Assembly (NCBI GenBank): GCA_900551755.1
Contig: URXK01000009.1
Coordinates: 1-64,000 of the forward strand
Reading direction: 5' to 3'
DNA from: an uncultured Eubacterium sp.
Lineage (GTDB): Bacteria; Bacillota; Clostridia; Lachnospirales; CAG-274
Length of the DNA stretch: 64,000 nt
The notes beneath the pieces are model-generated. The model worked only from the letters and a program-made list of their open reading frames with translations, made no database searches and was not told where the DNA came from. Below are positions 56,744 through 64,000 of the stretch, in pieces (within the stretch, counting starts at the first letter, position 1; each line of letters opens with the position of its first letter). The position numbers were made by a program, and so were the translations under genes.

Positions 56744-58136
56744 GGATAATAAAGCTGAAGATATTACAAAGCAAGTATCAGAACTTAGCTGGAGTGAAAA
56801 TCTTGATACAGTAGGTGCAACTCTTTCTTTTAGTGTTAGTGATGTGGTTGACAGGTATATTACTAGGCTTGCTATTGTGGCAGGAGATATAATAAGCCTT
56901 TACAATGATAATGAAGAGCTTATTCGTGGAATTGTTGTTAATGTAACAAGGGATTATCCAAAGAGAAATGTTAAGGTTTGTGACTTTGGTTTTTATCTCA
57001 ACAAAAATGATATTGTAATTCAGTTCAAAAATAAAAGTGTATCGCAATGTTTAAAAGAGTTATTCAGCAAAGTTGGGATTTCAGTTGGCAGTATCTGTGA
57101 TATGCCTGCAAAAGTCAACGGTGTTTACATTAAAAATGTAAATGAAGTTATAAAAGAGCTTATTAAAATTCAACAGGATAATGACGGTAAGAAGTATTAC
57201 TATGAACTGCGTGGCAAGAATATATATGTATTTCAGTTACCAACTGAACCTATTGACTATATATTCAAGCCTGCAACGAATGTAGCAGCCTTTGATGTTA
57301 CTGATAAAAATGCACACGGCAGAGGCAAGTATTCTCACTCTATTGAAAATATGAAGAATAGAGTTACAGCAATTATTAATTCCAAAACAACTGGTAATAT
57401 GCCAGCTATGGAATACACTATAAGTGATAATACAAACATAGCTAAATACGGACTATTGGCAGAAAATTATAATGTTAATAGTGACGATTACAAAAACATT
57501 AAAAATATTGCTAAAACTGAACTTGAAGATAAAAATAAATTAAGCCGAGAGCTTGAAATGGATTTTATAGGACACTATAAAGCAAGGGCAGGTAGAGTGA
57601 TGCACATAGTAGATGATTACTTAGGCATTAATGATTATTTTAGAATACAATCTGTAAATCATAAGATTGATGGTGGTATACATACTATGAGTTGTACACT
57701 TGATTATGTAAAAGAAGCTCCTGCTAACAAATATACTGAAAGTAAAGTTATACAGCGTGAGGATATAAAAACAGAGGGTTCTTCTGCTGATTTTGATAGT
57801 TTGTATTCTATATTAAATGCACAGGTAGGAAAATCTTATGTTTGGGGTGCAACGGGTCCTAATTCATTTGATTGTTCTGGCTTAGTTTACTACTGTCTTA
57901 ACAAATCTGGTACTAAAATAGCTAGACTTACTGCACAAGGATTTTACAATAAATGTACTAAAGTAAATGCCAGTAATAGGCAAGTTGGCGATTTGATTTT
58001 CTGGGCAAATGGTAGCAAGGTTTATCATGTAGCTGTGTATGTCGGTAATGGTATGCAAATTGGAGCAGAAAACGAAAGAGTCGGGGTTGTTAAGAAAAAA
58101 GTATCATCTGGAGTTTATGCTTATGGGAGGTTGTAG
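56721..58136 (+). CDS. Baseplate hub protein fused to NlpC/P60 peptidase
   Basis: A 471-residue fusion. Residues 1-330 are an XkdQ-like hub (MFKVILYKDNKAEDITKQVS ...). Residues about 355-471 are an NlpC/P60 cysteine peptidase: Cys in GPNSFDCSGLVYYCL, His in SKVYHVAVYVGNGMQIGAEN. It would cut peptidoglycan stem peptides during DNA injection. In Bacillus PBSX the hub and the peptidase are separate genes. AAGGAGAG precedes the ATG. Confidence 0.9.
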   Translation: MFKVILYKDNKAEDITKQVSELSWSENLDTVGATLSFSVSDVVDRYITRLAIVAGDIISLYNDNEELIRGIVVNVTRDYPKRNVKVCDFGFYLNKNDIVIQFKNKSVSQCLKELFSKVGISVGSICDMPAKVNGVYIKNVNEVIKELIKIQQDNDGKKYYYELRGKNIYVFQLPTEPIDYIFKPATNVAAFDVTDKNAHGRGKYSHSIENMKNRVTAIINSKTTGNMPAMEYTISDNTNIAKYGLLAENYNVNSDDYKNIKNIAKTELEDKNKLSRELEMDFIGHYKARAGRVMHIVDDYLGINDYFRIQSVNHKIDGGIHTMSCTLDYVKEAPANKYTESKVIQREDIKTEGSSADFDSLYSILNAQVGKSYVWGATGPNSFDCSGLVYYCLNKSGTKIARLTAQGFYNKCTKVNASNRQVGDLIFWANGSKVYHVAVYVGNGMQIGAENERVGVVKKKVSSGVYAYGRL

Positions 58137-58138
58137 AA

Positions 58139-58690
58139 ATGCTAAATCTAATCAATAAAATTTATAGAAAAGATAAGGTTACACTTGATTTAATAAATGC
58201 TATTAAAACAAAGTTAAACTCTGTAGAAGATAAAATTAATGACCTTTATAAGCAGATTTTTCTTGACTATTCAACTTGGTATTTAGAATTAAAAGAAAAG
58301 GAAATGAGTATAACTAAAAAGCCTGATGACATCGATAAAAGACGAGCTTATGTAAAGACAAGACTTCTTGGAACAGGTACTGCAACTAAGGAAATGCTAG
58401 AAAGTGTTATTAATAGCATTGATGGAGTAGAAGCTGAAATACTGCTTGAAGATATGACTATTATTATTAATTTTCTTAAAGTTGAAAATAACAAGTTTTT
58501 GGGTGTTGCTAAAAGGTCAATAGAAAATATAATACCCTATCATCTTGACTTAGATATAAGGTATGAGCATATCAATTATGGTGAGTTAAAGCAAGTAACT
58601 TGGGGAAAGTTGCAAAGCTATACTTGGGGAAGTGTTTCAGAAAGTGTTAGTGGTACGATTCTTGACGGTCTTGATGATGATTTTGATTGA
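58139..58690 (+). CDS. DUF2313 tail protein (YmfQ-like)
   Basis: A 183-residue baseplate protein: helical N-terminus (ITKKPDDIDKRRAYVKTRLL, GTGTATKEMLESVINSI) and a C-terminal tandem of TWGKLQSYTWGSV type. GGGAGG precedes the ATG. Usually follows baseplate J; here it precedes it, separated by the moron. Confidence 0.85.
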   Translation: MLNLINKIYRKDKVTLDLINAIKTKLNSVEDKINDLYKQIFLDYSTWYLELKEKEMSITKKPDDIDKRRAYVKTRLLGTGTATKEMLESVINSIDGVEAEILLEDMTIIINFLKVENNKFLGVAKRSIENIIPYHLDLDIRYEHINYGELKQVTWGKLQSYTWGSVSESVSGTILDGLDDDFD

Positions 58691-58715
58691 AAATAATCTG
58701 CTGTTGTAGTATAAT
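58687..58715 (+). promoter_or_regulatory. Promoter of the moron gene
   Basis: TTGAAA (58687-58692), 17 bases, TATAAT (58710-58715), starting at the stop codon of the tail gene. Confidence 0.75.
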
Positions 58716-58745
58716 AATTAAAAAGATAAATTAGCATTTAGATTT

Positions 58746-59648
58746 ATGAAATACATTAATGAGGTTAAAAAAGTGGAAAGTAAATTTGATTTTAAATTAA
58801 AAAAACATATATGGATATGTGAATATGAAAAACTTTGGAAAAAATTAACCCTATTATGTGGGTTAGCAATATATGTTATAATTAGAGGCTCTACAGCACC
58901 AATTATATTTGAAAATGTGATATTAAGTTCTTTATTTTGTAGTGATATAAATGGAGATAAAACTTTATATAATATTGCGATTAGTTTTTTTGCAGCTTAT
59001 ATTTTTTATTTATTACAAGTGTACTATATTGAAAGAAATAATACACTTCGTGCTATGACGGTAACAGCTCTTGATGCCTATAATTTCGTTCATCAAGTAA
59101 AACGATTCTTGTTTGTGTGGGACAAGCTGACAGAAAAAACTTCTGATGGGGTGATTATGGGGGTAGAGAAGGAAACTTTTTACTACAAATGTTCTTTGTA
59201 TCCGCAGATAATATGTGAGGGGAGTGAAAAAGAACTCAAATTAACAGAAAAGAGAATGCTGGAGGATTATTATGCTATAATAAACAACAAGGAATTTCAG
59301 AAAGTAGATATTAATGTTTATAGATTGTTTACCCAAATTGATTTAGGAAATGAGATAAAAAATCTAAGAATGGCATTAATTGGTGGGAAAAAATCAATCG
59401 AAACCAATGCGTCGTTTTTAGAAACATATTCTCCGCAACAGGTAAGGAATATAAATATTATTATCAGTACTATATGTAATATATATGGATTTTCGCAGAT
59501 AGATGAGTTTTCAGTTACAACAGATAAGAAAGAAATCGAAGAATGGAAGGCTCAAGAGATTGAATTGCAAAAAAAGATTTGTAGAAACAAAGAATTTTTT
59601 GATAGTTTACCAGATGAATATTTTGAAAACCTTAAGTCAAAAAAATGA
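58746..59648 (+). CDS. Moron: membrane protein of unknown function inside the baseplate operon
   Basis: A 300-residue protein with two membrane helices (about 32-50 and 76-95) and a cytoplasmic domain (100-300) that is mainly helical and charged. It belongs to no tail family and interrupts the normal DUF2313-baseplate order. It has its own promoter and downstream hairpin, so it is expressed from the prophage: a moron. No clear ribosome site precedes the ATG, the closest being AGATT. Membrane morons often block superinfection or alter the host; the function here is unknown. Confidence 0.7.
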   Translation: MKYINEVKKVESKFDFKLKKHIWICEYEKLWKKLTLLCGLAIYVIIRGSTAPIIFENVILSSLFCSDINGDKTLYNIAISFFAAYIFYLLQVYYIERNNTLRAMTVTALDAYNFVHQVKRFLFVWDKLTEKTSDGVIMGVEKETFYYKCSLYPQIICEGSEKELKLTEKRMLEDYYAIINNKEFQKVDINVYRLFTQIDLGNEIKNLRMALIGGKKSIETNASFLETYSPQQVRNINIIISTICNIYGFSQIDEFSVTTDKKEIEEWKAQEIELQKKICRNKEFFDSLPDEYFENLKSKK

Positions 59649-59710
59649 AATTTATCTAAGCAAAAGACTTGTATACTTTTAGCTAGTCTTGTAGTCAAGG
59701 ATAAATTTTT
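59648..59710 (+). terminator. Terminator of the moron gene
   Basis: AAATTTATC (59648-59656) pairs with GATAAATTT (59700-59708), with inner AAGACT/AGTCTT, followed by TTT. Confidence 0.6.
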
Positions 59711-59746
59711 AAATTTGGATAATATCAGTTTTGCGAGGTGATTTGC

Positions 59747-60478
59747 TTGACATCGATAAAAATGCTTTTAAGCTACAACAACAATGAAAAAGTAATACAG
59801 CTCCCAGTAATTCCAGACAGTTTACCTAGTATTGTTCAAGAACTTGAAAACAGCACAATAACTACACATACAAAAACACTTACGCTCCTTGGCAATAAAA
59901 AGCCGAGGAGTTTTTCTTTGGAGTTATTTTTGCCAACTAAGGATTATGAATTTTGTAAAGGTAATGGTTTTGAAGTATTGGAGTTTATTAAATATGTAAC
60001 AGATAACAAGATACCTGCAAGGCTTGTTATTGTAGACAACTTAACAGAGTTATTAAATATTGCAATAGCTATAAACAGCTATAAATATAACTATGATACT
60101 GCTAAAAATATAAGAGCAACCGTTGACTGTACAGAGTATGTTTTCTTAACAGAGCCTAAGCAATCAGCTAATTCTAATGTTCCCACATTTAAAGATATAA
60201 CTGTCTATTACAATGGTAATTCAGCACAAGTTAAGTCAGCTAATATTAATGGCAGTAATCTTGTTAAAGCAAGGTCTATTGTAGAGCTGCTTGATAGAGA
60301 GTGTTGGTGGAATGCTGATAAAAAGAGAGTTGGTTGCGGTAAAGTGCTATTAGATATACATACAGAATTATATGAGGGTACAGCATATTGCTATATAAGA
60401 GATATTGCTAAAATATTAGGGCTAGAAGTTGAATATAACAACGCCGACAAGTCTATTACTCTAAAGGACGGTGATTAA
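59747..60478 (+). CDS. Baseplate protein with copper-amine-oxidase-like stalk domain (TTG start)
   Basis: A 243-residue protein: residues 1-145 resemble XkdP-type LysM-bearing baseplate proteins (LPSIVQELENSTITTHTKTL, RSFSLELFLPTKDYE). Residues about 155-243 look like the stalk domain (VKARSIVELLDRECWWNADK ... YIRDIAKILGLEVEYN, KSITLKDG) found in clostridial surface proteins, replacing LysM as the possible wall-binding part. GAGG is 8 bases before TTG. Confidence 0.75.
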   Translation: MTSIKMLLSYNNNEKVIQLPVIPDSLPSIVQELENSTITTHTKTLTLLGNKKPRSFSLELFLPTKDYEFCKGNGFEVLEFIKYVTDNKIPARLVIVDNLTELLNIAIAINSYKYNYDTAKNIRATVDCTEYVFLTEPKQSANSNVPTFKDITVYYNGNSAQVKSANINGSNLVKARSIVELLDRECWWNADKKRVGCGKVLLDIHTELYEGTAYCYIRDIAKILGLEVEYNNADKSITLKDGD

Positions 60479-61552
60479 ATGAACTACAATGATGAAATAT
60501 CAGATATTCAATCAGATATGTTAAATGAAATGCCTGATAGCTATTCAAAAATCAAGGGTACTTGGCTATGGGAAATATTCAAGGCTTTTGCTATTAAAAT
60601 ATTTGAATTGCTTGGATTGCTTACAGATACAGCAAACAAACTGAGCATTGAAAATCTGCAGGGTGATGAACTTGATGCTTATGTACGACAATGGACTGAC
60701 CTTGAAAGGAAAACAGCACAAAAGGCAAGTGGATACATTGAAGTTACTGGAAATGGAGTTATTTATTCTGGAACGATAGTTGCTACTGAGGATAATATTC
60801 AATACGAGGTGGTTTCTGATGTTACTATAAATGGAACTGCATCTGTACCTATTGTGGCAATAAATTCAGGTGAAAGCAGCAATACATCAGCCAATACAGT
60901 TACTAAAATAGTAACATCAAATGCTAATGTGAAAAGTATTACAAATCCTAATGCTATTGAGGGCGGAGCTGATGAAGAGACAGACGATGCTTTAAGAGAT
61001 AGATATTATCTTCGCTTATCTATGCCGGCAACAAGTGGAAATAAGGCTCATTACATTTTGTGGGCTAGAGAGTGTAATGGTGTTGGAGGAGCTAAGGCAA
61101 CAAGGGATAAAACTATAAAAAACAAAGTAAATATTTATATATGCGATAATGACGGAGATGTAGCAGACACATCAACAATTAAGGCTGTTCAAGATTATAT
61201 CGACCCTAATGAAAATGGAGATGGCTCTGGTGTTGCTCCGGTGGGAGCTATATGCAAGGTGTATAGTGCAGGAATTAAAGAAATTGATATTAGTGGTATA
61301 GTTGAGTTAGACAATACCTTTGATGCGGACGCAACTCTTGAAAATATCAAAAATGCTATCTTAAAATACTTATCACAGATAAACTTTAACAAGACAGAGC
61401 TTAGTTATGCTAGGCTCTTAAATATTGCCCTAAATAGCGATGGTGTCAATGACATTACTGATTTTAAGCTAAATAATAACTATGTAAATATAAATTGTGC
61501 CGAAACTGAAATATTTTCACTTAACTATTTTGAAATGGAGGTTAAGAAATGA
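60479..61552 (+). CDS. Baseplate J-family protein
   Basis: A 357-residue wedge protein (gpJ/XkdT). LLTDTANKLSIENLQGDELD, YVRQWTDLERKTAQKASGYI, GGADEETDDALRDRYYLRLS and NGVGGAKATRD are diagnostic. Starts at the first base after the previous stop; its stop overlaps the fibre ATG. Confidence 0.92.
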   Translation: MNYNDEISDIQSDMLNEMPDSYSKIKGTWLWEIFKAFAIKIFELLGLLTDTANKLSIENLQGDELDAYVRQWTDLERKTAQKASGYIEVTGNGVIYSGTIVATEDNIQYEVVSDVTINGTASVPIVAINSGESSNTSANTVTKIVTSNANVKSITNPNAIEGGADEETDDALRDRYYLRLSMPATSGNKAHYILWARECNGVGGAKATRDKTIKNKVNIYICDNDGDVADTSTIKAVQDYIDPNENGDGSGVAPVGAICKVYSAGIKEIDISGIVELDNTFDADATLENIKNAILKYLSQINFNKTELSYARLLNIALNSDGVNDITDFKLNNNYVNINCAETEIFSLNYFEMEVKK

Positions 61553-63078
61553 AACAGACAACTAACTATAAATTAAAAAAGCCTGATTATACAGATGTAG
61601 CGGATATTGCAGATATTAACTCTAATATGGATATTTTAGATAAGGAGTTAAAGGAGCATACACACACTAAAACACAAGTGGGACTAGGTAATGTAGATAA
61701 TACAGCAGATAGCGACAAAAATGTGCTGTCTGCAAAAAAATTGGCGACAGCAAGGAAAATCAACGGTACTGTATTTGATGGTACAAGCGATATTACTGTA
61801 TTAGCAAATCAACAGCAAAATATGCTTACAAATGAGAGTTTAGATAACATAGTTGACTGTGGATTTTATTATGCAGCAGGTGGCAATACAGTAACAAATT
61901 TTCCTACAGGTGCAGGGTCTACAGATGATGCAATAACTGTAGGAGGCTTTACTATTAGTGTTACACAATCAGGTGGCACTAGTCGAACACAAATTTTCAC
62001 GAACAATAATGGTATGTGGTTTAGAGTATCAAACAATTTAACTCATAAAACTTGGAATGATTGGGTAAAAATAGGACCTTTCATTTTTGAAGGAACAGGT
62101 AAAAATAGTCTTGTTATTTATAAAAAATATGATGCAGCTTTAATGTGGGCAAAAGGTGACTATGCCTTATCTGCTGGTTTGCGTAATATAGCAAACGGTA
62201 ATTATGCTGCGACAATAGGTGGCATAAGCAATACTGCTTACGGACAATATTCTACAGTTTTTGGTGGTTATAACAATATAGCTGGAAGTGATACTGGAAA
62301 TTCAAACGAAACTAGTGCTTTTGTTGCTGGTGGCAATAATAATATTGCGGTTGCTAAAAATTCTGCAATTTTAGGAGGAAATCACTTAAAAGTAAGTTCA
62401 GCAAATCAGTTCGCTATTGGTCAATATAATAAGTTAAACTCTAGCGGTTTTTTTGTTGTTGGTAACGGTACTTCGGAAACAACTAGGGATAATGCTTTTA
62501 GAGTTGATTCAAATGGTGATTGCTATGGTAAGTCAGCATTTAAGGCAAGTGGTGCAGATTTTGCAGAATATTTTGAATGGGCTGACGGTAACGCTGACAA
62601 TGAAGATAGACGAGGCTTATTTGTTACACTGGATGGCGAAAAAATCCGTCTGGCTAATGCCGATGATGATTATATTCTCGGTGTTGTGTCTGCTACACCT
62701 ACAATAACTGGAGATACACAGTCAGAGGCTTGGAAAGATATGTATCTTAAAGATATATTTGGAGTATTTTTAACAGAGGAGGTAACCGTACCTGAAATAA
62801 CAAGCGAAGAAACAGGAGAAATTGTACCCGAACATACAGAAACACGCTTTATTATTAACCCCGATTATAACTCAGAAAAGCAATATAATAGTAGAGATAA
62901 GAGAAAAGAGTGGGAAGTTATTGGTTTGATTGGTAAATTAATAGTTGTTGATGATGGTACTTGTGTTGCTAATGGTTATTGTAATGTTAGTAACGGAGGC
63001 ATAGCTACAAAATCAAGTGAAGGTTATAGAGTTATGTCAAGACTTGATAGTAATCACATAAAAATAATTTTAAAGTAA
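61549..63078 (+). CDS. Tail fibre with YadA-like repeats and peptidase G2 chaperone domain
   Basis: A 509-residue fibre. The N-terminal tail-binding part (MKQTTNYKLKKPDYTDVADI, HTHTKTQVGLGNVDNTAD) is followed by trimeric head-like repeats of GxxNxAxGxYAxxxGG type (200-300). The C-terminal peptidase G2 / intramolecular chaperone domain (ADFAEYFEWADGNADNEDRR ... ILGVVSATP ... GEGYRVMS-type ending SEGYRVMSRLD) is self-cleaved after trimer assembly in related fibres. Confidence 0.9.
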   Translation: MKQTTNYKLKKPDYTDVADIADINSNMDILDKELKEHTHTKTQVGLGNVDNTADSDKNVLSAKKLATARKINGTVFDGTSDITVLANQQQNMLTNESLDNIVDCGFYYAAGGNTVTNFPTGAGSTDDAITVGGFTISVTQSGGTSRTQIFTNNNGMWFRVSNNLTHKTWNDWVKIGPFIFEGTGKNSLVIYKKYDAALMWAKGDYALSAGLRNIANGNYAATIGGISNTAYGQYSTVFGGYNNIAGSDTGNSNETSAFVAGGNNNIAVAKNSAILGGNHLKVSSANQFAIGQYNKLNSSGFFVVGNGTSETTRDNAFRVDSNGDCYGKSAFKASGADFAEYFEWADGNADNEDRRGLFVTLDGEKIRLANADDDYILGVVSATPTITGDTQSEAWKDMYLKDIFGVFLTEEVTVPEITSEETGEIVPEHTETRFIINPDYNSEKQYNSRDKRKEWEVIGLIGKLIVVDDGTCVANGYCNVSNGGIATKSSEGYRVMSRLDSNHIKIILK

Positions 63079-63160
63079 CTTATAAACAAATGTCACACTT
63101 TGTCACTTTTGTTGTGTTAAACTAGTTTTGCGATAAAAATCGCAGAAGGGAGAAATGAGA

Positions 63161-63436
63161 ATGGAACAAATTAAGAATTACGAAACAATAAACTTAACAG
63201 CTAATACAGTTGTAGCTAGAGAGTGCGTTAATGCGAGCGAGAGAGTTTACGCAGAAGTAAGCATTATGAACATAAGTGATACAGATGTACTTATCAACAC
63301 ATCAGGTGATTTTAGCGATGGCAAGTATATAACATTGCCGAGTGGCACGGCAATAAATGGCAAGAAGTTTTTAAACAGCTTGACTTTGTATTTTAAAGCT
63401 GATACTGACGGTAAAGTTGTAGTTAGTATTGACTAA
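63161..63436 (+). CDS. Small tail-associated phage protein
   Basis: A 91-residue beta-rich protein (YETINLTANTVVARECVNAS, ERVYAEVSIMNISDTD). AAGGGAG is 8 bases before ATG 63161; ATG 63155 is too close. Perhaps a fibre or capsid decoration protein. Confidence 0.6.
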   Translation: MEQIKNYETINLTANTVVARECVNASERVYAEVSIMNISDTDVLINTSGDFSDGKYITLPSGTAINGKKFLNSLTLYFKADTDGKVVVSID

Positions 63437-63448
63437 GGAGGTGTGTAT

Positions 63449-64000
63449 ATGGGATTTGTGAGTTTTGGTAAAAAGGGTGATGACAAGACACTTGCTGGGC
63501 TGATAGATAAGAGTTTAACAAATATAACGATACCCGACACAGTTACTATAATTGGTGCTTATACTTTCAATAATTGCAATAGGTTAAAAAGTATAATAAT
63601 ACCAGGTGGAATTAAAATCGTCGGTGGTAATGCTTTTAATAATTGTACTGCTTTATCAACTGTAATAATACAAGAGGGGGTTGAAAGTATTAGTGCTTGT
63701 GCGTTCCAAGGTTGTAGTGGATTAACAAGTATTAGTTTACCTTCTAGCGTTAAAAGCGTTGGTGACTATGTTTTTCAAAACTGTAGACAGTTAACAACAT
63801 TAATATTATTACACAATGCTGTAGTTAGTCTTGTCGGTGCAAAAGCTTTAAATAATACACTAATTACTAACGGCACAGGCCACATATATGTACCTAAATC
63901 ACTAATAGACGACTACAAAACAGCTACCAATTGGGTTACTTATGCAGACCAATTCCGAGCTATAGAAGACTACCCGGATATATGTGGAGGTGACGGTAAT
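63449..64000 (+). CDS. BspA-type leucine-rich-repeat protein, open at the window end
   Basis: At least 184 codons with no stop before 64000. Four repeats of about 23 residues of the LRR_5/BspA type are visible (LTNITIPDTVTIIGAYTFNN, LKSIIIPGGIKIVGGNAFNN, LSTVIIQEGVESISACAFQG, LTSISLPSSVKSVGDYVFQN). A YVPKSLIDDYKTATNW segment follows, typical of BspA-like proteins. In a phage tail cluster it is a candidate receptor-binding protein or lysogenic surface adhesin. AAGGAGG precedes ATG 63449. Confidence 0.85.
   Translation, partial: MGFVSFGKKGDDKTLAGLIDKSLTNITIPDTVTIIGAYTFNNCNRLKSIIIPGGIKIVGGNAFNNCTALSTVIIQEGVESISACAFQGCSGLTSISLPSSVKSVGDYVFQNCRQLTTLILLHNAVVSLVGAKALNNTLITNGTGHIYVPKSLIDDYKTATNWVTYADQFRAIEDYPDICGGDGN

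Larger units (their letters stand above)
29841..64000. mobile_element. Temperate contractile-tailed prophage, right end outside the window
   Basis: A continuous block of integrase, repressor, recombination, replication, packaging, head, tail and baseplate genes. Lysis genes and attR are not seen and must lie to the right. Sheath and baseplate J genes indicate a myovirus tail; HNH beside the terminase suggests cos packaging. Confidence 0.95.

Overview
The window looks like chromosome of a low-GC, Gram-positive, anaerobic, probably spore-forming member of the Clostridia (Bacillota). The evidence is AT-rich sequence with strong AGGAGG ribosome binding sites, the rpsB-tsf pair, a T-box leader in front of cysE-cysS, a BlaI/M56 regulatory pair, a HydE-type hydrogenase maturase, a spore-associated SpoIID-like gene and dispersed palindromic repeats of the kind common in gut Clostridia. 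Genus cannot be fixed from the sequence alone.

Bases 1-29840 are host chromosome. In order: two tandem tRNA-Lys(CTT) copies (the first cut by the window edge); rpsB and tsf with leader, intergenic hairpin and terminator; a small XRE regulator; a DinB-type polymerase with a LexA-like box inside its promoter; a BlaI-like repressor and M56 protease divergent from two secreted or membrane-anchored unknowns, both promoters carrying the same TTGTATACT box; ilvE; hydE; a 577-base repeat-rich spacer; gltX; a MoxR-DUF58-transglutaminase-like operon whose transglutaminase core has lost catalytic Cys and His; a Cys T-box followed by cysE-cysS-mrnC-rlmB and mrp; an FAH-family enzyme; an RpiB-like isomerase; a CLC transporter; apgM; a secreted transglutaminase with an intact triad; a GNAT acetyltransferase behind what looks like a leader-peptide attenuator; an HD-domain protein; a DUF624 membrane protein; and a SpoIID-like gene that stops abruptly at the prophage boundary.

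From about 29841 to the window end (at least 34 kb; the right end is not seen) is a temperate, contractile-tailed (myovirus-type) prophage. The leftward lysogeny block holds a large serine recombinase, a membrane-anchored DnaQ-like exonuclease, a zinc-ribbon membrane protein, an ImmA peptidase and a CI-like repressor. Three TTACC-N6-GGTAA operators lie at the divergent PL/PR promoters. The rightward early block has many small genes, a DNA methyltransferase, YqaJ exonuclease, RecT, SSB, a replisome organiser, RusA and a late regulator. The late block has HNH, a likely cos region, TerS, TerL, portal, ClpP-like protease, capsid, connectors, a tail-assembly chaperone with a canonical A_AAA_AAC -1 frameshift site, tape measure, gp10, tail terminator, sheath, tube, baseplate and hub-NlpC fusion, baseplate J, a G2-peptidase fibre and a BspA-type leucine-rich-repeat protein open at the window end. 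A membrane-protein gene with its own promoter and terminator (58687-59708) sits inside the baseplate cluster as a moron.

The signals most worth following are the attenuator before the GNAT gene, the shared BlaI-type operators, the probable prophage disruption of a spore-related gene, the near-cognate ATT/ATA start codons at three phage genes, the two or three candidate small RNAs, and the moron.
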